A stretch of DNA of 64,000 nucleotides from Bacteroides sp. (lineage in GTDB: Bacteria; Bacteroidota; Bacteroidia; Bacteroidales; Bacteroidaceae). The stretch covers positions 1 to 64,000 of the forward strand of contig JAGATY010000050.1 in assembly GCA_017621035.1 (NCBI GenBank), read 5' to 3'. Under the pieces are notes generated by a model. It was given only the letters and a program-made list of their open reading frames with translations, was not told the DNA's origin and ran no database searches. Each line of letters opens with the position of its first letter. The stretch's first letter is position 1. Positions 24,656-33,303 of this stretch are shown in pieces. Made by a program: the position numbers and the translations under genes.

Positions 24656-26353
24656 ATGGAATATTCTTTTTATGATTTTTTAAAGTTGCTCGGCTCATTG
24701 GCAATGTTCCTCTACGGAATGAAGATTATGAGCGAAGGTTTGCAGAAGTTTGCAGGTGATGGCTTGCGTCGTATTTTGACAGCAATGACCACCAATCGCG
24801 TTACAGGTGTGGTAACCGGTATGCTGATAACAGCACTGGTTCAGTCTTCTTCGGCAACCACGGTCATGGTAGTCAGCTTTGTAAATGCAGGCTTGCTGAC
24901 GCTTTCTCAATCCATTGGTGTCATTATGGGTGCCAATATTGGTACTACTGTCACGGCCTGGATTATTTCTGCTTTAGGCTTTAAGGTTGATATTGCAGCC
25001 TTTGCCTTGCCGCTTCTTTTCTTCGGTCTGCCACTTCTTTTCTCTCAAAAGAGCAGTCGCAAGTCTTTAGGTGAGTTTATTTTCGGTTTCTCGTTCCTTT
25101 TCATGGGATTGTCTTACTTGAAGGCCAATGCTCCCGACTTGAGTCAGAATCCTGATATGCTGGCCTTTGTGCAGAACTATACTGATATGGGCTTCATTTC
25201 CATCTTGTTGTTTGTGTTGATTGGTACGGTGCTGACCATGATTGTGCAGGCATCTGCTGCCACAATGGCCATCACCTTGATTATGTGTGCCAACGGTTGG
25301 ATTAGTTTTGAACTGGGCGCCGCACTGGTTTTGGGCGAGAATATCGGAACTACCATTACGGCTAATCTAGCGGCATTGACTGGTAACACGCAATCGCGGC
25401 GGGCGGCTTTGGCACACTTGGTATTCAATGTGTTTGGTGTTATGTGGGTACTGGTGTTGTTTGTCCCCTTCACCAATGCCGTGTCTTGGTTTGTAACCGA
25501 TGTAATGGGGTCTACAGATCCGGCGGTAGCTGTTTCGTTTAAGCTTTCAGCCTTCCATACAGCTTTCAATATCTGTAATGTGCTTATCCTGATTTGGTTT
25601 GTGAAGTTGATAGAACGTACGGTTTGTGCCATTATTCCTATGAAAGAGCAAGATGAGGAGTATCGCTTGCGTTATATTTCAGGTGGTATGCTTTCTACGG
25701 CAGAGCTGTCTATTCTTCAGGCAAGTAAAGAAATACATTTGTTTGCAGAACGTACGCATCGTATGTTTGGCATGGTGCGCGACCTGTTGCATACAGAGAA
25801 AGATGATGACTTTACCAAACTGTTCAGTCGGGTGGAGAAGTATGAGAACATCAGCGATAGCATGGAACTGGAGATTGCCAATTACTTGAATCAAGTGTCG
25901 GAAGGACGTTTGAGTTCAGAAGGTAAGTTGAAGATACGCGCCATGTTACGTGAGGTGACAGAGATTGAAAGCATTGGTGACAGCTGCTATAACTTGGCAC
26001 GCACCATCAATCGCAAACGCCAGACAAATCAGGACTTTACCGAGAAACAGTATGAGCATTTGCACCTGATGATGTCGTTAACCGATGAGGCTCTGCAACA
26101 GATGATTAAGGTACTGGAGCATCCTGAGCATCAGGCCAGCGAGGTAAATAAGTCTTTCAATTTGGAGAATGAAATCAACAACTATCGTAACCAACTGAAG
26201 AACCAGAATATTGTAGATGTAAACAACAAGGAGTATGGTTATCAGATGGGTGTTTACTATATGGACTTGGTTGCTGAATGTGAAAAACTGGGTGACTATG
26301 TGGTGAATGTGGTAGAGGCAAGCAGCGATACCAAAGAGAAGAAAGCTTCTTGA
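24656..26353 (+). CDS. Na/Pi cotransporter family protein with PhoU-like tail
   Basis: A 565-residue inner-membrane protein. The N-terminal 320 residues form two inverted copies of the Na+/phosphate cotransporter repeat, each with a QSSSATT or QASAATMA signature (near residues 62-68 and 198-205) and GANIGTTVTAW or GENIGTTITAN. The C-terminal 220 residues are a helical PhoU-like domain. It is predicted to take up or export phosphate with Na+, with the PhoU tail regulating flux. It is divergent from the nucleoside kinase (82 bp between starts). No Pho box was recognised. Confidence 0.9.
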   Translation: MEYSFYDFLKLLGSLAMFLYGMKIMSEGLQKFAGDGLRRILTAMTTNRVTGVVTGMLITALVQSSSATTVMVVSFVNAGLLTLSQSIGVIMGANIGTTVTAWIISALGFKVDIAAFALPLLFFGLPLLFSQKSSRKSLGEFIFGFSFLFMGLSYLKANAPDLSQNPDMLAFVQNYTDMGFISILLFVLIGTVLTMIVQASAATMAITLIMCANGWISFELGAALVLGENIGTTITANLAALTGNTQSRRAALAHLVFNVFGVMWVLVLFVPFTNAVSWFVTDVMGSTDPAVAVSFKLSAFHTAFNICNVLILIWFVKLIERTVCAIIPMKEQDEEYRLRYISGGMLSTAELSILQASKEIHLFAERTHRMFGMVRDLLHTEKDDDFTKLFSRVEKYENISDSMELEIANYLNQVSEGRLSSEGKLKIRAMLREVTEIESIGDSCYNLARTINRKRQTNQDFTEKQYEHLHLMMSLTDEALQQMIKVLEHPEHQASEVNKSFNLENEINNYRNQLKNQNIVDVNNKEYGYQMGVYYMDLVAECEKLGDYVVNVVEASSDTKEKKAS

Positions 26354-26428
26354 AAAAGTGCTGACGATGCAGGAGTGAAAGAGTTTATCCTCTTAAAAGC
26401 CTGCAGGTAGAAGTGATAAAGAGATAGG

Positions 26429-26475
26429 AAAGAGTGGAGGAGACCTCAATATTAAGGATGGTCTCTCCACTCTTT
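26429..26475. terminator. Bidirectional terminator, Na/Pi transporter and rubredoxin
   Basis: AAAGAGTGGAG with GAGACC (26429-26445) pairs with GGTCTCTCCACTCTTT (26460-26475), with one bulged G. T-runs are present in both directions. Confidence 0.8.
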
Positions 26476-26486
26476 TCAGGTTTAGG

Positions 26487-26651
26487 TTACTCTTCTACTT
26501 TCTGGAACTCTTCTTTACCTACTCCGCAGAGCGGGCAGATCCATTCTTCTGGTAAATCTTCAAAAGGAGTGCCGGGTTCGATACCGTTGTCTGGGTCACC
26601 CTGTTCAGGGTCATAGACATAATCACAAATGGTGCAAATGTACTTATCCAT
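26487..26651 (-). CDS. Rubredoxin
   Basis: A 54-residue protein read on the minus strand. It has the two rubredoxin knuckles CTICDY (Cys6, Cys9) and CPLCGV (Cys39, Cys42), the acidic middle [20 protein letters not shown] and the canonical WICPLCG. The four cysteines bind one Fe as FeS4. It is a one-electron carrier, in anaerobes usually feeding rubrerythrin, superoxide reductase or other oxygen-defence partners. No partner gene is adjacent. It is convergent with the Na/Pi transporter and shares its terminator. Confidence 0.95.
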   Translation of the reverse strand: MDKYICTICDYVYDPEQGDPDNGIEPGTPFEDLPEEWICPLCGVGKEEFQKVEE

Positions 26652-26727
26652 AAATCTAAGGTTTTAGGTTTCTGTAATAGAAACAAATATTTCCCTCTTT
26701 TTGTTTTTCTTCAAGGATAGAAAAGCG

Positions 26728-26735
26728 TAACTTCG
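26728..26735 (+). promoter_or_regulatory. Probable -7 box of the Ca2+ ATPase gene
   Basis: TAACTTCG followed by CACCC, one mismatch from TAnnTTTG, 28 bp upstream of the ATG. Confidence 0.5.
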
Positions 26736-26763
26736 CACCCTCAAATTAGACATAAAAACTTGT

Positions 26764-29526
26764 ATGACTGCGAAAAGAGATAACTATTATCAAGTAGGCT
26801 TGACCGATGAACAAGTATTAAAGAGTCGTGCCGAGCACGGCTCCAACTTGCTGACCCCTCCCAAACGTCCTTCACTTTGGAAACTCTATCTGGAGAAGTT
26901 TGAAGACCCTGTGGTAAGGGTGCTGCTGGTAGCGGCCCTTTTCTCCTTGATTATTTCTATTATTGAGAATGAGTATGCCGAGACTATCGGTATCATTGCT
27001 GCCATCTTGTTGGCAACCGGTATTGGTTTCTATTTTGAGTATGATGCAAGTAAGAAGTTTGATTTGCTGAATGCCGTGAGTGAAGAGACACTTGTCAAGG
27101 TGATTCGTAACGGTAAGGTACAAGAGATACCTCGTAAAGAGGTGGTTGTTGGCGATGTGGTGGTGCTGGAAACCGGCGAAGAGGTACCTGCTGATGGAGT
27201 GCTGTTTGAGGCAATTTCTTTGCAAGTCAATGAGTCGAACTTGACGGGTGAGCCGGTTATCAATAAGACTGTTGTAGAGGTAGACTTTGATGAAGAGGCT
27301 ACGTATGCTAGTAATCGGGTGTTACGTGGTACCACGGTGGTGGATGGTCATGGCACGATGTGTGTGGATTGTGTAGGGGATGCTACAGAAATTGGTAAAG
27401 TAGCTCGTCAAAGCACAGAGCAATCTACAGAACCTACACCATTAAATATTCAGTTGACTAAGTTGGCTAACTTGATAGGTAAGATAGGTTTCACTGTTGC
27501 TGGATTGGCTTTCGCTATCTTCTTTGTGAAAGATGTAGTGCTGTATTATGACTTCTCTACCTTCCATTCTTTCCAAGACTGGCTACCGGCCTTACGGGCA
27601 ACTCTGCAATACTTCATGATGGCTGTAACGCTGATTGTGGTAGCTGTACCGGAAGGCTTACCCATGAGCGTGACTCTCAGTTTAGCTTTAAACATGCGTC
27701 GTATGCTGACTACCAATAATCTGGTACGTAAGATGCACGCTTGCGAGACAATGGGAGCCATCACGGTAATCTGTACTGATAAGACGGGAACGCTAACGCA
27801 AAACCTTATGCAAGTACATGAACCGAACTTCTATGCTTTGAAGAATCACTCAGAGTTGGGTGCTGATGATGTCAGTGCTTTAATAAAAGAGGGTATCAGT
27901 GTGAATTCAACCGCCTTCTTGGAAGAAAACTCTTCAGAAGAGAAACCAAAAGGTGTGGGTAATCCTACAGAAGTGGCTTTGTTGCTTTGGTTGAATAGCC
28001 AGGGAGTTGACTACCTGAAACTACGTGAAGAGGCAGAGGTACTGGAGCAGCTGACCTTTTCAACCGAACGTAAGTTTATGGCAACCTTGGTCTATTCCTC
28101 ACTGTTAGGCAAGAAGATCCTCTATGTAAAGGGAGCACCTGAAATAGTTCTCGGTCGTTGTAAAGATGTGGTGCTGGATGGCCGTAGAGTTTCTGCTACA
28201 GAGTATCGCTCCGCGGTGGAAGCTACGTTGCTTTCCTATCAGAATATGGCTATGCGTACATTAGGCTTTGCCTTTAAAGTGTTGGACGAACAAGATGAGT
28301 TGAGAATAAAGAATGAGGAGTCGGTAGCTGTTTCTCATGGAAATGCAGTGCCGGGAAATAGTTCCTTCTTTACGCTTCATGCCTCTTTATTGGAAGAACT
28401 TTCTTTCTTAGGTGTAGTAGCCATTAGCGATCCTATTCGTCCGGATGTTCCGGCAGCAGTAAAGAAATGTCAATCAGCAGGTATCGATGTGAAGATTGTG
28501 ACCGGAGATACCCCCGGAACAGCTACTGAGATTGCTCGTCAGATAGGATTGTGGACATCAGAAGATACAGAACGTAATCGTATTACAGGAACCGCTTTTG
28601 CCGAATTAACAGATGAGGAGGCGTTGGAGCGGGTTATGGATTTGAAAATCATGTCACGTGCACGTCCTACCGACAAGCAACGATTGGTGCAATTGTTGCA
28701 GCAAAAGGGGGCTGTGGTAGCTGTTACCGGTGATGGAACCAACGATGCTCCCGCTTTGAACCATGCTCAAGTAGGCCTCTCTATGGGCACAGGAACCTCT
28801 GTGGCAAAGGAAGCCAGTGATATTACGCTGCTTGATGACTCTTTTAATAGTATTGGAACTGCAGTGATGTGGGGACGCTCACTCTATAAAAATATTCAGC
28901 GCTTTATAGTATTTCAGCTGACTATCAACTTTGTGGCACTGTTTATTGTGCTTTTAGGCTCATTGGTGGGAACCGATTTACCGCTTACGGTAACACAAAT
29001 GTTGTGGGTGAACCTGATTATGGATACTTTCGCAGCATTGGCCTTAGCTTCAATACCTCCTAGTGAAAGTGTAATGAAGGAGAAGCCCCGCAAGCGTACA
29101 GACTTTATTATCAGTAAACCGATGCAGGTGATGATTTTTGGAGTGGGATTGCTTTTCGCATGTGTCTTGATGGGTATGCTACTCTATTTTGAAAAAGAAA
29201 CGGGTGGAATGACTATCAGACGTTTAACAATCTTCTTCACCTTCTTTGTGATGCTTCAGTTTTGGAATCTCTTCAATGCTCGTGTGTTCGGTACTACAGA
29301 GTCGGCCTTTAAAGGAATCTCTAAATCATACGGCATGGAACTGGTTGTGCTGGCTATTATTGGTGGACAATTCCTGATTGTGCAGTTTGGTGGAGAGGTG
29401 TTCCGCACAGTACCTCTCGACTGGCAAACTTGGTTGGCAATTATTGCTTCCAGCTCGTTGGTGCTGTGGGTGGGCGAAGTAGCCAGATGGATATGCCGTT
29501 TGAAAAGAAAAGAGAAGATTGCTTGA
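26764..29526 (+). CDS. Calcium-translocating P-type ATPase (PMCA type)
   Basis: A 920-residue P2-type ATPase that exports Ca2+ using ATP. It has a cation-ATPase N-domain (1-70), actuator loop NESNLTGEPV, TM4 metal motif VAVPEGLPMS, phosphorylation site CTDKTGTLTQN (Asp339), and hinge TGDGTNDAPALNHAQVGLSMG, with about ten membrane helices. Residues about 512-545, between the nucleotide-binding and phosphorylation motifs, carry an odd segment (LRIKNEESVAVSHG then SSFFTLHASLL) that reads like an in-frame insertion. Metal specificity is inferred from family resemblance. Confidence 0.92.
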   Translation: MTAKRDNYYQVGLTDEQVLKSRAEHGSNLLTPPKRPSLWKLYLEKFEDPVVRVLLVAALFSLIISIIENEYAETIGIIAAILLATGIGFYFEYDASKKFDLLNAVSEETLVKVIRNGKVQEIPRKEVVVGDVVVLETGEEVPADGVLFEAISLQVNESNLTGEPVINKTVVEVDFDEEATYASNRVLRGTTVVDGHGTMCVDCVGDATEIGKVARQSTEQSTEPTPLNIQLTKLANLIGKIGFTVAGLAFAIFFVKDVVLYYDFSTFHSFQDWLPALRATLQYFMMAVTLIVVAVPEGLPMSVTLSLALNMRRMLTTNNLVRKMHACETMGAITVICTDKTGTLTQNLMQVHEPNFYALKNHSELGADDVSALIKEGISVNSTAFLEENSSEEKPKGVGNPTEVALLLWLNSQGVDYLKLREEAEVLEQLTFSTERKFMATLVYSSLLGKKILYVKGAPEIVLGRCKDVVLDGRRVSATEYRSAVEATLLSYQNMAMRTLGFAFKVLDEQDELRIKNEESVAVSHGNAVPGNSSFFTLHASLLEELSFLGVVAISDPIRPDVPAAVKKCQSAGIDVKIVTGDTPGTATEIARQIGLWTSEDTERNRITGTAFAELTDEEALERVMDLKIMSRARPTDKQRLVQLLQQKGAVVAVTGDGTNDAPALNHAQVGLSMGTGTSVAKEASDITLLDDSFNSIGTAVMWGRSLYKNIQRFIVFQLTINFVALFIVLLGSLVGTDLPLTVTQMLWVNLIMDTFAALALASIPPSESVMKEKPRKRTDFIISKPMQVMIFGVGLLFACVLMGMLLYFEKETGGMTIRRLTIFFTFFVMLQFWNLFNARVFGTTESAFKGISKSYGMELVVLAIIGGQFLIVQFGGEVFRTVPLDWQTWLAIIASSSLVLWVGEVARWICRLKRKEKIA

Positions 29527-29603
29527 TGGAGCAGACAACTGATTCTCTCCAACCGGAAAATAGGATAGGTAATATTAAATAGGTAAATGATTTAATCCGT
29601 ACA

Positions 29604-30215
29604 ATGGATAAAAAGATAAAGAATCTGGTATTTGATTTTGGTGGCGTGTTGATAGACCTTGACCGCCAACGTTGTTTAGATAACTTTGAACGTTTGGGAA
29701 TGCCCGATGTTCCGGCTATGCTTGACGTGTGTCATCAGCAGGGATTTTTCTTGCAACATGAAAAAGGACTGATTGATGCAGCTGAGTTTCGCGAACGTAT
29801 TCGTGAACAGATAGGTAAACCGGTGACTGATGCGGAGATAGATGCAGCTTGGAATAGCTTCTTAGTAGGAATTCCCTCTTACAAGTTGGATATGCTCTTG
29901 GAATTACGCCAGCATTACGTGGTCTATTTATTAAGCAATACCAATGACATACATTGGGAGTGGTCGGTTAAGCATGCTTTCCACTACAAGTCTTTCCATG
30001 TGGAAGATTTCTTTGAGGAGATATTCCTTTCCTATGAAATGAAGATGGCGAAGCCGGATAAAGAAATCTTTCAATGCCTGCTGGAGAAGACCGGCATTGA
30101 TCCACAAGAAACCTTCTTTATTGACGATTCTGAAGCTAATTGCCTGATGGCACAAAGCTTAGGCATTTCTACTTATACACCGAAGGCACATGAAGACTGG
30201 CGGCATCTCTTCTAA
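29604..30215 (+). CDS. HAD family phosphatase (YihX-like)
   Basis: A 203-residue haloacid dehalogenase-superfamily protein, subfamily IA. Motif I is VFDFGGVLIDLD (nucleophile Asp, with Gly where the usual second Asp would be, as in YihX-like members). Motif II is LLSNTND, motif III the Lys in KMAKPDKEIF, and motif IV FFIDDSEANC. A helical cap lies at about 20-85. It likely dephosphorylates a sugar phosphate or nucleotide. The reading frame overlaps the ribF start by 26 nt, so the two are translationally coupled; a role in flavin metabolism is possible. Confidence 0.85.
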   Translation: MDKKIKNLVFDFGGVLIDLDRQRCLDNFERLGMPDVPAMLDVCHQQGFFLQHEKGLIDAAEFRERIREQIGKPVTDAEIDAAWNSFLVGIPSYKLDMLLELRQHYVVYLLSNTNDIHWEWSVKHAFHYKSFHVEDFFEEIFLSYEMKMAKPDKEIFQCLLEKTGIDPQETFFIDDSEANCLMAQSLGISTYTPKAHEDWRHLF

Positions 30216-31098
30216 ATCCTTAGTGGCCACTATCGGTTTTTTTGATGGGGTACACCTGGGACACCGTTTCCTGATTAGTCAGGTAAATGAGGTGGCTCGT
30301 TCTCGAGGGTATGCTTCGGCAGTAGTTACTTTTCCGGAGCATCCAAGAAAGGTGATGCAGCCCGATTTCGCACCTCGATTGCTGAATACGTGTGAAGAGA
30401 AACTCTCCTTACTTGCTGCGGCAGGTGTACAACAAACTATTATGCTGCCCTTTACAAAAGAGTTGGCAGCCTTGTCTGCCCGCGATTTCATGCAACTGTT
30501 GCAACGTGATTATAAGGTGCAGGCTTTACTCATTGGGCACGACCATCGTTTTGGACATAATCGCAGTGAGGGATTCGATGATTATCTCAATTATGCCAAA
30601 GAGCTTGGAATGGAGGTTCTGCTTGCCCGTGCTTATCTATATAAAGATATAAAGGTTAGCTCCTCAAAGATTCGTCATCACTTGTTACAAGGAGAGATGA
30701 AGGAGGCCACAGCGTTGCTTGGGTATGAGTATGTTCTGCAGGGAACGGTGGTAGGTGGCTATCGTGTTGGTAGGCGTCTTGGATACCCTACAGCCAACAT
30801 CCGCCCCGATTCTCCCGAGAAACTGATTCCTTGCGACGGGGTGTATGCCGTGCGTGTACAGCTGGGAGCATCTGTGTATGGCGGTATGCTCAGTATTGGT
30901 TATCGTCCTACGTTGGGGAATGGGCCGGATCGTAGCATAGAAGTGCATATCTTTGATTTCCATGAGGATATCTACGACTGTCCTATTCGACTCTCTTTTG
31001 TTGCTCGCACGCGGGATGACCTTAAATTTGATACACTGGAAGAGTTAAAGGAACGTCTGCAGCAAGACGAAAAAGAGATTCGAGCTATTCTTTGTTAA
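30190..31098 (+). CDS. ribF: Bifunctional riboflavin kinase/FAD synthetase
   Basis: A 302-residue enzyme converting riboflavin to FMN and then FAD. The N-terminal adenylyltransferase domain has ATIGFFDGVHLGHRFLI (HxGH type) and IGHDHRFGHNRSEG. The C-terminal kinase domain begins near residue 183 with GTVVGGYRVGRRLGYPTANI and ends with the EVHIFDFHEDIYDCPIRLSF strand. The ATG at 30190 lies inside the HAD gene; no later start would keep the ATP-binding motif. Standard length for RibF. Confidence 0.95.
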   Translation: MKTGGISSKSLVATIGFFDGVHLGHRFLISQVNEVARSRGYASAVVTFPEHPRKVMQPDFAPRLLNTCEEKLSLLAAAGVQQTIMLPFTKELAALSARDFMQLLQRDYKVQALLIGHDHRFGHNRSEGFDDYLNYAKELGMEVLLARAYLYKDIKVSSSKIRHHLLQGEMKEATALLGYEYVLQGTVVGGYRVGRRLGYPTANIRPDSPEKLIPCDGVYAVRVQLGASVYGGMLSIGYRPTLGNGPDRSIEVHIFDFHEDIYDCPIRLSFVARTRDDLKFDTLEELKERLQQDEKEIRAILC

Positions 31099-31159
31099 GA
31101 CAAAGAAGAATAAAAAAGAGCTATTTCATTCAGATAATGTAAATTTTTCCTTGGAAAAG

Positions 31160-31190
31160 TTTGCAGTGAAAGAAAAAGTACTTATCTTTG
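31160..31190 (+). promoter_or_regulatory. Promoter of tRNA-Phe
   Basis: TTTG (31160-31163), 19 bp, TATCTTTG (31183-31190). The tRNA begins 18 nt downstream. Confidence 0.9.
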
Positions 31191-31207
31191 CACCCGCAAA
31201 CGGAAAA

Positions 31208-31280
31208 GGTGTCATAGCTCAGTTGGTAGAGCAAAGGACTGAAAATCCTTGTGTCCCCGGTTCGATTCCTGGTGACACCA
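31208..31280 (+). tRNA. tRNA-Phe (anticodon GAA)
   Basis: A 73-nt cloverleaf: acceptor GGTGTCA/TGACACC, D-arm AGCTCAGTTGGTAGAGC, anticodon stem AGGAC with loop TGAAAAT containing GAA, T-loop TTCGATT. The CCA end is not encoded. Confidence 0.96.
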
Positions 31281-31289
31281 CCCGAGAGA

Positions 31290-31319
31290 AAGCAACTACA
31301 CGTGGTAGTTGCTTTTTTT
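31290..31319 (+). terminator. Terminator of tRNA-Phe
   Basis: AAGCAACTAC (31290-31299) pairs with GTAGTTGCTT (31305-31314), followed by a T-run. It starts 10 nt after the tRNA. Confidence 0.9.
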
Positions 31320-31343
31320 GTTTTACATTCTATATAATAAGCA

Positions 31344-32195
31344 ATGAGTATCAACTTGGGAAAGTTCAACACCTTAAAGGTGGTGAAAGAGGTAGATTTC
31401 GGACTTTATCTGGATGGAGAAGAAGAGGGAGAAATTCTTCTTCCGACACGGTACGTGCCAGCAGGCTGTAAAGTTGGAGATGAGTTAAACGTTTTTCTCT
31501 ACTTGGATAGCGAGGAACGGCTAGTTGCAACCACTCTGGAACCGTTGGTGCAGGTAGGAGGGTTTGCTTACTTGGAAGTATCGTGGGTAAATCAGTATGG
31601 AGCCTTTTTGAATTGGGGCTTGATGAAAGACCTGTTTGTTCCCTTCCGTGAACAGAAACAGAAGATGCAGGTTGGCAAGCGTTACTTGATTCATGCCCAT
31701 TTGGATGAAGAGAGCTATCGTATTGTGGCATCTGCTAAGGTAGAGCGTTATCTTTCAAAAGAAACGCCCCAATATCAACCGGGTCAGGAGGTGCAGATTC
31801 TTGTGTGGCAGAAGACAGATCTGGGCTTCAAGGCTATCATAGATGATACTTATGCCGGCTTACTGTACGAGAGCGAGATTTTCCAACCCCTCCATGCAGG
31901 TATGAAAATGAAAGCCTATGTGAAGCAGGTGCGTGAAGACGGAAAGATTGACCTATCTCTCAGCAAAGGTGGACAAGCGGGTGTGACAGACTTCTCAGCT
32001 ACATTGCTGGAGCGTTTGCAACAGAATGGAGGTTACCTGCCTATGGGTGACAAGAGTCCGGCAGAAGAGATATACGCCCTGTTCGGTGTAAGCAAGAAGG
32101 TGTTTAAGAAGGCATTGGGCGATTTGTATAAAAAACGGCTGGTGCTGCTGGAACCCAATGGAGTACGTCTGACCAATGGTGGTTCGTGTGATTGA
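31344..32195 (+). CDS. CvfB-like S1 RNA-binding protein
   Basis: A 283-residue cytosolic protein of the CvfB/YitL family: three tandem S1-like OB folds (about 5-65, 70-135, 140-210) and a C-terminal winged helix (about 220-280, EEIYALFGVSKKVFKKALGDLYKK). Diagnostic strands are VDFGLYLDGEEEGEILLP and FLNWGLMKDLFVPFREQ. Homologues bind RNA and affect virulence-gene expression in Firmicutes; the role in Bacteroidales is not established. It has its own terminator and starts 24 bp after the tRNA-Phe terminator. Confidence 0.85.
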   Translation: MSINLGKFNTLKVVKEVDFGLYLDGEEEGEILLPTRYVPAGCKVGDELNVFLYLDSEERLVATTLEPLVQVGGFAYLEVSWVNQYGAFLNWGLMKDLFVPFREQKQKMQVGKRYLIHAHLDEESYRIVASAKVERYLSKETPQYQPGQEVQILVWQKTDLGFKAIIDDTYAGLLYESEIFQPLHAGMKMKAYVKQVREDGKIDLSLSKGGQAGVTDFSATLLERLQQNGGYLPMGDKSPAEEIYALFGVSKKVFKKALGDLYKKRLVLLEPNGVRLTNGGSCD

Positions 32196-32279
32196 CGTGT
32201 GCTAAACAATAAACCGATAGCGGAAGCGACCGTCGGAATAGAAATAGGAGAATTCCTATCAAGAAATAGGAGAAAAAGT

Positions 32280-32310
32280 TAGGGAAGGAGGAAACTCCTT
32301 CCTATTTTTG
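32280..32310 (+). terminator. Terminator after the CvfB-like gene
   Basis: GGAAGGAG-GAAA-CTCCTTCC (32283-32302) followed by TATTTTT. A smaller hairpin, ATAGGA/TCCTAT (32244-32259), precedes it. Confidence 0.85.
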
Positions 32311-32357
32311 TATCCGATAAGAAAAGACAAATGTTGCATACATAAAAGAAAGTAATC

Positions 32358-33278
32358 ATGAGACGTTTAATCACTTTAATGGCAACGATGCTACTTACTT
32401 GTAGCTTGTGTATGGCAGGTATGACAAACAGTCGCCTGCGTAAAGAAACACGATTCCTTACTGATAAGATGGCATATGAACTTAATCTGACCACTGCTCA
32501 GTATAATGATGTGTACGAAATCAACTATGACTTTATTGATGGCATCCGCTATGTGATGGATGATGTGCTCCTGGGTTTTGAGTGGGCGCTGGACGATTAC
32601 TACACTTACCTGGATTTACGGAACGATGATTTGCGTTGGGTTCTTTCCAGCTATCAGTATCATCGCTTCATGAACACAGAACATTTCTTTCGTCCTGTTT
32701 GTATAACCGGAGGCGATTGGTTATTCAGGGTTCACCTGTTCTACACCAATGTCAACCATTTCTTTTACGGGAAACCTTATCATTACCGAACCTATGTGGG
32801 AGGACATTGCCGTGGACACTTCGGAGAGCCAAGTTTTTACCGAAACCGATACGATCATCCTCATTATCCCACTCCGGTTTCTATCCGTCAGGAGAAAGAA
32901 TTTGTTACCCACCGGCGCTCTGATTTTGGTAGCGTGAATGTGCGCGAGAGCACCAAGCAGCGCCCCTCATCGGTAGCTACACGCCTCTCTTCGTCCGCCC
33001 GAAGCTCTGTCTCGTCACGCAACAACAGCTCATCTTCTCGCTCTTCTGCTACAACCACTCGCACCCGAAACACCACCCGTTCTGCTTCCGGAAGCCGTAC
33101 AGAAAGCAGTCGGAGCAGTTCCACCCGTAGCGGAAGCACTACCTCTACGCGCACCAACAGTCGTACCACACAGGTAAGAAGCGGTTCCGGTTCTACTCGT
33201 AGCAGCTCTTCAACCGGTACAGCTCGCAGCTCAAGCAGCCGTTCTTCTCGTTCTTCTGATAGAAGCAGTCGCAGATAA
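32358..33278 (+). CDS. Secreted protein with Arg/Ser-rich tail, unknown function
   Basis: Not recognised. The 306-residue product has a signal peptide (1-20, cleavage near CMAG). A conserved-looking aromatic/acidic domain follows (about 25-150), rich in Tyr, Asp and Phe with a regular YDFIDGIRYVMDDVLLGFEW helix. A His/Tyr-rich linker (150-185) comes next. Then about 110 residues (195-306) consist almost entirely of Ser, Arg, Thr and Gly, ending SDRSSRR. The tail should be disordered and strongly basic, suiting binding to nucleic acid, lipopolysaccharide or acidic glycan. It lies 25 bp upstream of the acyltransferase-like gene. Confidence 0.75.
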   Translation: MRRLITLMATMLLTCSLCMAGMTNSRLRKETRFLTDKMAYELNLTTAQYNDVYEINYDFIDGIRYVMDDVLLGFEWALDDYYTYLDLRNDDLRWVLSSYQYHRFMNTEHFFRPVCITGGDWLFRVHLFYTNVNHFFYGKPYHYRTYVGGHCRGHFGEPSFYRNRYDHPHYPTPVSIRQEKEFVTHRRSDFGSVNVRESTKQRPSSVATRLSSSARSSVSSRNNSSSSRSSATTTRTRNTTRSASGSRTESSRSSSTRSGSTTSTRTNSRTTQVRSGSGSTRSSSSTGTARSSSSRSSRSSDRSSRR

Positions 33279-33291
33279 TGGAAGAAATCCC

Positions 33292-33299
33292 TATCTTTG
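33292..33299 (+). promoter_or_regulatory. -7-like box immediately before a start codon
   Basis: TATCTTTG ends 4 bp before the ATG of the next gene, so a transcript from it would start at or near the A of the ATG and be leaderless. Confidence 0.4.
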
Positions 33300-33303
33300 C
33301 TGC

